Assembly: GCA_027041035.1 (NCBI GenBank)
Contig: JALULB010000181.1
Coordinates: 1-10,559 of the forward strand
Length of the DNA stretch: 10,559 nt
DNA from: Sedimenticola sp.
GTDB lineage: Bacteria > Pseudomonadota > Gammaproteobacteria > Chromatiales > Chromatiaceae
Reading direction: 5' to 3'
Positions within the stretch are counted from its first letter, which is position 1, and each line of letters opens with the position of its first letter. The translations under genes and the position numbers were made by a program. The notes under the pieces are model-generated. The model saw nothing but the letters and a program-made list of their open reading frames with translations, did not search any database and was not told the origin of the DNA. Positions 6,390-10,559 of the stretch are shown here, piece after piece.

Positions 6390-6455
6390 GCCCTTGGCGG
6401 CGTTGCTCACCGTTGTGGGAATGACCCCCACGGCCTCTTCGCGCCTTGCCAAGAA
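6390..6455. repeat. Imperfect stem-loop repeat between MITE and efflux promoter
   Basis: CTTGGC (6393-6398) pairs with GCCAAG (6448-6453), with partial complementarity inward. A central hairpin is formed by CCGTTGTGGG (6410-6419) and CCCCCACGG (6425-6433) around AATGA. It has no reading frame and no T-run, so it is not an obvious terminator. It looks like a degenerate palindromic intergenic element. The 157 bases from 6377 to 6533 otherwise show nothing I can name. Confidence 0.4.
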
Positions 6456-6533
6456 CGAAACGGCGCGCACGTTAGAATCCGGCGTTTGGCTGGCGGAGTC
6501 TGTATCACACATTGAGTAAGCCTAACCCCCGGA

Positions 6534-6577
6534 GCTGAAACCAAGCTGAACGCGGGCATTTTCAGCTTGGTTTCAGA
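6534..6577. promoter_or_regulatory. Predicted OmpR/PhoB-type operator: double 11-bp-phased repeats in a palindrome
   Basis: A perfect 16-bp inverted repeat (6535-6550 and 6561-6576, 10-base spacer) lies upstream of the efflux operon. On the plus strand its right arm contains TTTCAGC (6560-6566) and TTTCAGA (6571-6577), exactly 11 bp apart with a 4-bp spacer. The left arm holds the mirror pair GCTGAAA (6534-6540) and GCTGAAC (6545-6551), again 11 bp apart. Direct 7-mers at one helical turn are the known binding pattern of OmpR/PhoB-family regulators. Two such regulators are encoded on the opposite strand of this window; which one, if either, binds is unknown. Confidence 0.65.
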
Positions 6578-6586
6578 AAGCCTCTG

Positions 6587-6592
6587 TATAGT
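6587..6592 (+). promoter_or_regulatory. Predicted -10 box of the efflux operon promoter
   Basis: TATAGT begins nine bases after the second TTTCAG half-site. No good -35 hexamer is found at normal spacing, as expected when an OmpR/PhoB-type activator replaces -35 contacts. Transcription would start near 6599, giving a leader of about 75 bases. Confidence 0.5.
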
Positions 6593-6673
6593 CATCACGA
6601 TAAAATCCAGACCGTTGGTCGGCGTGGCTGTCGGTTGCCGGTCCAGCTGGAACCCCTTCTACCGAGAGAACCC

Positions 6674-7891
6674 ATGAATATCCGATTCGTAGGACCATTG
6701 CTGTACCTTGCCCTGTTGCTGCCGGCCTTGTCGTTGCCGGCGCGGGGCATCGATCTGGCGGAGAGCGTGAGGCTTTCCGTCGAGCGACACCCGCGCTTTC
6801 CGCTGCATCGTGCGTTGAGCAAGGTAGGCGAGGGTTACCGTCGCCAGGCGGACAGCCTGCTCGGTGGCGACCCATCGGCGAATCTGTCCGTCGCGGGTGA
6901 TCCCCTGGGCACGGATTTCGGTTACCGGGAATACACGCTCGGGGCTTCTCTACCGCTGTGGCTGCCTGGTCAGCGTGATGCGCGCCGGCGGATCGCGGAT
7001 GGCCTGGAGAACCAAGCGGGAATGGAGCTGCTGAACCTGACCTGGGAGGTTTCCGGCGAGGTGCTGGATCGCGCCTGGCGGGTTCGCATCGCCCGGGCAA
7101 GAGTGAGACAGGCGTTGAAACAATGGGCGTCCGCGCGGGCTCTGGAAAAGGATGTCACGCATCGTTTCAACGCGGGTGAGCTGACCCGCATCGATATGTT
7201 GCTCGCGCGGCAGGATGTGATCGCATCCGAGGTCGTCCATCAGGAGGCGGTTTCCGACCGGCAACGGGCCAGACTGGCCTGGTTCAACTACACCGGTCAG
7301 CAGGCTCTCCCCGAGGATCTCGACAGTTTTGTCACGGCGGCGGATCCCCCGGAGCTTGCCCGGCATCCTCGCTTGCTGGCGGCGTTGGCGAAGGCGGGTA
7401 TCGCTCGGGCCAAGGCGGGAGACACCCGACTGCGACGTCGCGCGCCACCGGTGATATCGATCTATGCCAAGCGTGATCGTGGCGCGCGCAGCGAGGCCTA
7501 TACCGATTCCCTCGGGATCGAATTGAGTCTGCCGTTTGGCAGTCGCGCGCAGGCTGCTCCGGCGATTGCCGAGGCGGAAGCTGAATCGACCGGCGCCGAG
7601 AGCGAGGCGGCGTTGGTGAAGCGCCAACTGGAATTGCGTATCGCCTCGGCGGAGGAAGCCGTGCTGAAAGCCGAGCGGCTGCTGGTGCTGGCGCGGCGCA
7701 AGCATCAGGCCTCGCGCGCGCGTTTGAAGCTGTCCCAACGGGCTTTCGAACTGGGTGAAATGGATCTTTATCAACTGTTGCTGGCCCGCCAGCAGGCAGC
7801 GCTTGCCGCGCGGGATCTGGAGATAAGGCAGTTGGAGAAACAACATGCCATGGCACAAAAAACCCATTCGACCGGAGTGATTCCACAATGA
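6674..7891 (+). CDS. TolC-family outer-membrane factor of a metal RND efflux system (CzcC-like)
   Basis: A 405-residue outer-membrane channel subunit that would form the exit duct for the adaptor and pump encoded next. The start at ATG 6674 follows GAGAG and begins a clear signal peptide: MNIRF, then a hydrophobic run to about residue 20 ending near PARG. An upstream TTG at 6635 would bury that signal. There is no lipobox cysteine. The mature protein is rich in long Ala/Arg/Glu/Leu helices: the first coiled-coil block runs roughly 95-200 (with FNAGELTRIDMLLARQD) and the second roughly 295-395 (with FELGEMDLYQLLLARQQAA). These two related halves are typical of the family. The length matches CzcC-type proteins (about 420) better than TolC (about 490). 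Its TGA overlaps the ATG of the adaptor gene, so the three genes are probably one operon under the promoter at about 6534-6592. Confidence 0.88.
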   Translation: MNIRFVGPLLYLALLLPALSLPARGIDLAESVRLSVERHPRFPLHRALSKVGEGYRRQADSLLGGDPSANLSVAGDPLGTDFGYREYTLGASLPLWLPGQRDARRRIADGLENQAGMELLNLTWEVSGEVLDRAWRVRIARARVRQALKQWASARALEKDVTHRFNAGELTRIDMLLARQDVIASEVVHQEAVSDRQRARLAWFNYTGQQALPEDLDSFVTAADPPELARHPRLLAALAKAGIARAKAGDTRLRRRAPPVISIYAKRDRGARSEAYTDSLGIELSLPFGSRAQAAPAIAEAEAESTGAESEAALVKRQLELRIASAEEAVLKAERLLVLARRKHQASRARLKLSQRAFELGEMDLYQLLLARQQAALAARDLEIRQLEKQHAMAQKTHSTGVIPQ

Positions 7892-8967
7892 AAGCAATGC
7901 TTTTAGGCCTCGTCCTGCTGGCAAGCCACCTACATGCCGCCCCACTGGTGAAGATAGACGCGACGCAGCAGCAGGTTCTAGGTATCCGCGCTATTGCCGT
8001 GGAACCCGTTTCCCGCGCTTGGGGAAGTGCCTATCCCGCCAAGGTACGGGTACCGAACGCACAACTTATGGTCGTCAGCGCGCCACAGGAAGGGCTGTTG
8101 ACCAGCCTGCGGGTCGCCGAAGGCGAGCCGGTGCATAAGGGGCAACGGCTGGCGGTCATTCAGAGTCCGAAGCTGGTCGAGGAGCAGCGTCTGTACCTCG
8201 AAGCCCACAGCCGCCTGGGACTGGCGCGCGCCGAGCTGAATCGAGACAAGCAATTGAACGACGAGGGGATCATCGCCGAGCGACGTTTCCTCGCGACGCG
8301 CGCGCGTTATACCCAATCACGAACCGAGGTCCAGCAACGGCGCCAGGCCTTGTTGCTGGCCGGCATGGACGAAAACGCGATTCGGAACCTGGAACGCAGG
8401 CACAAGCTATCGGCCACGCTGGTGGTGCGTGCGCCGCTGGATGGTGTGGTGCTGCAACAGCTGGCGATGCCCGGCCAGCGGGTGGAGATGGCAAGTCCCA
8501 TCTATCGCATCGGGCGACTCGATCCCCTGTGGCTGGAGATCCAGGTGCCGCTGGAGAGGTTGAACGGCGTTTCCCTGGGTACCGCCATCAAGGTGGAAAA
8601 GCCGCCGGTCGAGGGTCGGGTCATTACCATCGGCAGCATGATTCACGGCGAGAACCAGAGTGTGCTGGTGCGTGCCGAGGTGCCGAATCCGGATGGCGCC
8701 TTGCGTCCCGGCCAGTTCGTCGAGGCGCGTCTTGCCCAGCCGGGCGACAAGATGGCCTGGCGGGTACCCCGTGAGGCATTGTTGCGTGTCGATGGCAAGA
8801 CCTGGGTGTTGGTGAAGCGTGACGGCGGTTTCCAACCCATCGAGGTCAACATCGGTGTCGAAGAGGCCGACGCGCTGATCATTCGGGGCGGGCTGCATGC
8901 CGGCGAGCTGGTGGCGATCAGCGGTACCGCGGCGTTGAAGGCCGCCTGGCTGGAAGGAGAGGGCTGA
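7888..8967 (+). CDS. Periplasmic adaptor (membrane fusion protein) of the RND system, CzcB/CusB-like
   Basis: A 359-residue adaptor that links the inner-membrane pump to the outer-membrane channel. ATG 7888 overlaps the preceding TGA (ATGA) and has GGAG upstream. The signal peptide MKAMLLGLVLLASHLHA is followed by APLV. Order of parts: a first half-lipoyl segment (about 60-95, SAPQEGLLTSLRVAEGEPVHKG), then an alpha-hairpin (about 96-168, with ERRFLATRARYTQSRTEVQQRR). The second half-lipoyl segment follows (about 175-205, VRAPLDGVVLQQLAMPGQRV), then a beta-barrel (about 208-280) and a membrane-proximal domain with VPREALLRVDGKTWVLVK. It is shorter than CzcB (about 520) and CusB (about 410): there is no N-terminal metal-binding extension, and the methionine clusters of CusB are not evident. 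Its TGA shares one base with the ATG of the pump gene. The family is certain; the substrate is not. Confidence 0.9.
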   Translation: MKAMLLGLVLLASHLHAAPLVKIDATQQQVLGIRAIAVEPVSRAWGSAYPAKVRVPNAQLMVVSAPQEGLLTSLRVAEGEPVHKGQRLAVIQSPKLVEEQRLYLEAHSRLGLARAELNRDKQLNDEGIIAERRFLATRARYTQSRTEVQQRRQALLLAGMDENAIRNLERRHKLSATLVVRAPLDGVVLQQLAMPGQRVEMASPIYRIGRLDPLWLEIQVPLERLNGVSLGTAIKVEKPPVEGRVITIGSMIHGENQSVLVRAEVPNPDGALRPGQFVEARLAQPGDKMAWRVPREALLRVDGKTWVLVKRDGGFQPIEVNIGVEEADALIIRGGLHAGELVAISGTAALKAAWLEGEG

Positions 8968-10559
8968 TGCTGGCCAGACTGATACAGTTTGCCCTGACGC
9001 AGCGTCTGTTGATGCTGCTGGTGGTGATCCTGCTTGCCGGCGGCGGTTGGGTGGCCTTCCAGAATACCCCGATCGATGCCTTTCCCGATGTGTCCACGAC
9101 GCAGGTGAAGATCATTATCAAGGCGCCGGGCATGACGCCGGAAGAGGTCGAGTCACGCATCACCGCGCCGCTGGAAGTGGAGATGCTCGGCATACCCAGC
9201 ATGAATATGCTGCGCTCCATCAGCAAGTACGCGCTCGCCGACATTACCGTCGATTTCGAGGAAGGCACCGATGTCTACTGGGCGCGACAGCAGGTCGCCG
9301 AGCGTCTCACCGGGATCTGGGGCGACCTGCCCACCGATGTCGATGGCGGCATCGCGCCGCTGACCACGCCGCTGGGCGAGATGTTCATGTTCTCGCTGGA
9401 TGGTGGTGACCTGGACCTGCGTCAGCGGCGCGATCTGCTCGATTGGGTGATTCGCCCGGCGCTGCGCACCGTGCCCGGCGTGGCCGACGTGAACGCGCTG
9501 GGCGGGTTGGTTCGCACCTTCGAGGTCGTGCCGGACAATGCGCGCATGACCGCGCGTGGCATCAGCCTGGACCAGTTGCGTGAAGCGTTGCGCGGGAACA
9601 ACCGCAACGACGGAGCCGGTCGGCTGAACGATGGCGAGGAGGTGCTGGTGGTGCGCACCGAAGGCGCGATCACCCGCCTGGAGGATGTGGGAGACATCGT
9701 GGTAAGGCCCGATCCCACCCGACCGGTGAGGATCGCCGACGTCGCGGAGGTACACAGTGGTTCGCTGACGCGTTATGGCGCGGTGACCAAGGATGGCAAG
9801 GGCGAGGCGGTGGAAGGGCTGGTGCTCGGGCTGCGTGGCGCCAACGCCAGCCAGCTGGTGAAGGACGTGCGCGCCAAGCTGGACGAGCTGGCGCCCGGCC
9901 TGCCGGACGGCGTCGTGATCAACGTCTTCTACGATCGTGGCAAGCTGGTTTCCCAGGCCGTCGGCACGGTGACCAAGGCGCTCTCCGAGGCCATCTTGCT
10001 GGTGGTCATCCTGCTGCTGTTGTTTCTCGGAAATCTGCGCGCCGCGCTGAGCGTCGCGCTGGTGCTGCCGTTGGCCGCGTTGGCCACCTTCATTCTGATG
10101 CACCGCTTCGGCATGTCGGCGAACCTGATGTCACTGGGCGGCCTGGCGATCGCGATCGGCATGCTCGTGGACGCGGCGGTGGTGGTGGTCGAGAACATCA
10201 TCACCCAGCTGGCGGAGAAAGACCGAAGTCGCCTGCCGCGCCTGCATCTGATCTATCGCGCGGCGCGCGAGGTGGCGGTACCGATGACCTCGGGCATCCT
10301 GATCATCATCATTGTGTTTCTGCCGCTACTGACCCTGCGGGGGCTGGAAGGCAAGCTGTTCATCCCGGTGGCGTTGACGATTGTCTTCGCGCTGTCCGCG
10401 TCGCTGCTGCTGTCGTTGACCGTGATCCCCGTGTTTGCGTCCTACCTGCTGGGCAGGGTGTCGCACAAGGAACCCGGGTTGGTCCGCCTGTTGCAGCGTG
10501 TCTACATGCCGACGCTGGAATGGTGCCTGAAGCATGTCAAGTTGGTGGTCGGCATGTAG
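8967..10559 (+). CDS. Heavy-metal-type RND efflux pump, N-terminal half only (CzcA/CusA-like), ends in TAG at window end
   Basis: Inner-membrane proton-driven pump subunit. ATG 8967 has AGGAGAG six bases upstream and overlaps the adaptor TGA. TM1 is about 13-32, followed by PIDAFPDVSTTQV and APGMTPEEVESRITAPLE, hallmarks of the heavy-metal efflux branch. A large periplasmic region runs to about 336, then TM2-TM6 lie at about 340-495. TM4 reads AIGMLVDAAVVVVEN with Asp402 and Glu409, the proton-relay acids; AIG and VDAA lean toward the CusA-type signature rather than the DFG...DGA of CzcA. The family normally has about 1,020-1,050 residues and 12 helices. Here TAG follows residue 530, just as TM7 should begin (LKHVKLVVGM), and the window ends on that stop. 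The second half, including the outer periplasmic and docking portions, is therefore missing or beyond the window. It could be a nonsense mutation, an insertion junction, a split gene or a contig-end error. Confidence 0.85.
   Translation: MLARLIQFALTQRLLMLLVVILLAGGGWVAFQNTPIDAFPDVSTTQVKIIIKAPGMTPEEVESRITAPLEVEMLGIPSMNMLRSISKYALADITVDFEEGTDVYWARQQVAERLTGIWGDLPTDVDGGIAPLTTPLGEMFMFSLDGGDLDLRQRRDLLDWVIRPALRTVPGVADVNALGGLVRTFEVVPDNARMTARGISLDQLREALRGNNRNDGAGRLNDGEEVLVVRTEGAITRLEDVGDIVVRPDPTRPVRIADVAEVHSGSLTRYGAVTKDGKGEAVEGLVLGLRGANASQLVKDVRAKLDELAPGLPDGVVINVFYDRGKLVSQAVGTVTKALSEAILLVVILLLLFLGNLRAALSVALVLPLAALATFILMHRFGMSANLMSLGGLAIAIGMLVDAAVVVVENIITQLAEKDRSRLPRLHLIYRAAREVAVPMTSGILIIIIVFLPLLTLRGLEGKLFIPVALTIVFALSASLLLSLTVIPVFASYLLGRVSHKEPGLVRLLQRVYMPTLEWCLKHVKLVVGM

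Noticed and set aside
6535..6576. Reading the 16-bp inverted repeat as an intrinsic terminator
   Set aside because: No T-run follows on either strand, no gene ends nearby, and the 11-bp-phased half-sites and TATAGT box fit an operator better.
6950..7945. 331-codon minus-strand frame opposite the outer-membrane factor
   Set aside because: It lies antisense to a recognisable TolC-family gene. The long frame reflects codon bias, and there is no domain signature.
1..10559. CRISPR arrays, tRNA or rRNA genes, transposase or phage genes
   Set aside because: None was seen. The only repeats are the short palindromic elements described, and no cloverleaf or integrase/transposase motifs are apparent.

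Overview
This 10.6 kb window is high-GC, densely coded DNA. It most likely comes from a gammaproteobacterium: the two-component systems resemble enterobacterial RstAB and PhoPQ, and the intergenic palindromic repeats are of a kind common in that class. Assignment below class level would be guesswork.

Left part (136-6154) is all on the minus strand. In the direction of transcription it reads: a cytochrome b561-type membrane protein, a short membrane-anchored PepSY protein, a PhoP-like response regulator (TTG start), its histidine kinase, a small unrecognised exported protein, and then an RstA-like regulator with an RstB-like kinase. The first four genes touch or overlap and look like one operon. 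The RstAB pair is joined by a 4-base ATGA overlap.

Right part (6674-10559) is on the plus strand and encodes a heavy-metal-type RND efflux system. It has a TolC-family outer-membrane factor, a periplasmic adaptor and the start of a CzcA/CusA-type pump, in that order with overlapping stop/start codons. The pump frame ends in TAG at the last base of the window after 530 residues, about half the usual length.

The two longer gene-free stretches hold most of the unusual structure. Between the small exported-protein gene and rstA lies a 235-bp MITE-like element with 12-bp inverted ends and an exact 8-bp target duplication. Upstream of the cytochrome b gene lies a 168-bp near-perfect palindrome with 22-bp ends that include CTAG, followed by a further stem-loop element. 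Upstream of the efflux operon is a perfect 16-bp inverted repeat. Each of its arms carries a 7-bp half-site repeated with 11-bp periodicity, and a TATAGT box follows it. This is the expected layout of an OmpR/PhoB-family operator and promoter.

A working model, which is inference, is an envelope-stress and metal-response island. One or both linked OmpR-family regulators would sense periplasmic conditions and drive the divergent efflux operon. Two small non-autonomous elements now sit directly upstream of the two regulator-containing transcription units and may have altered their expression.
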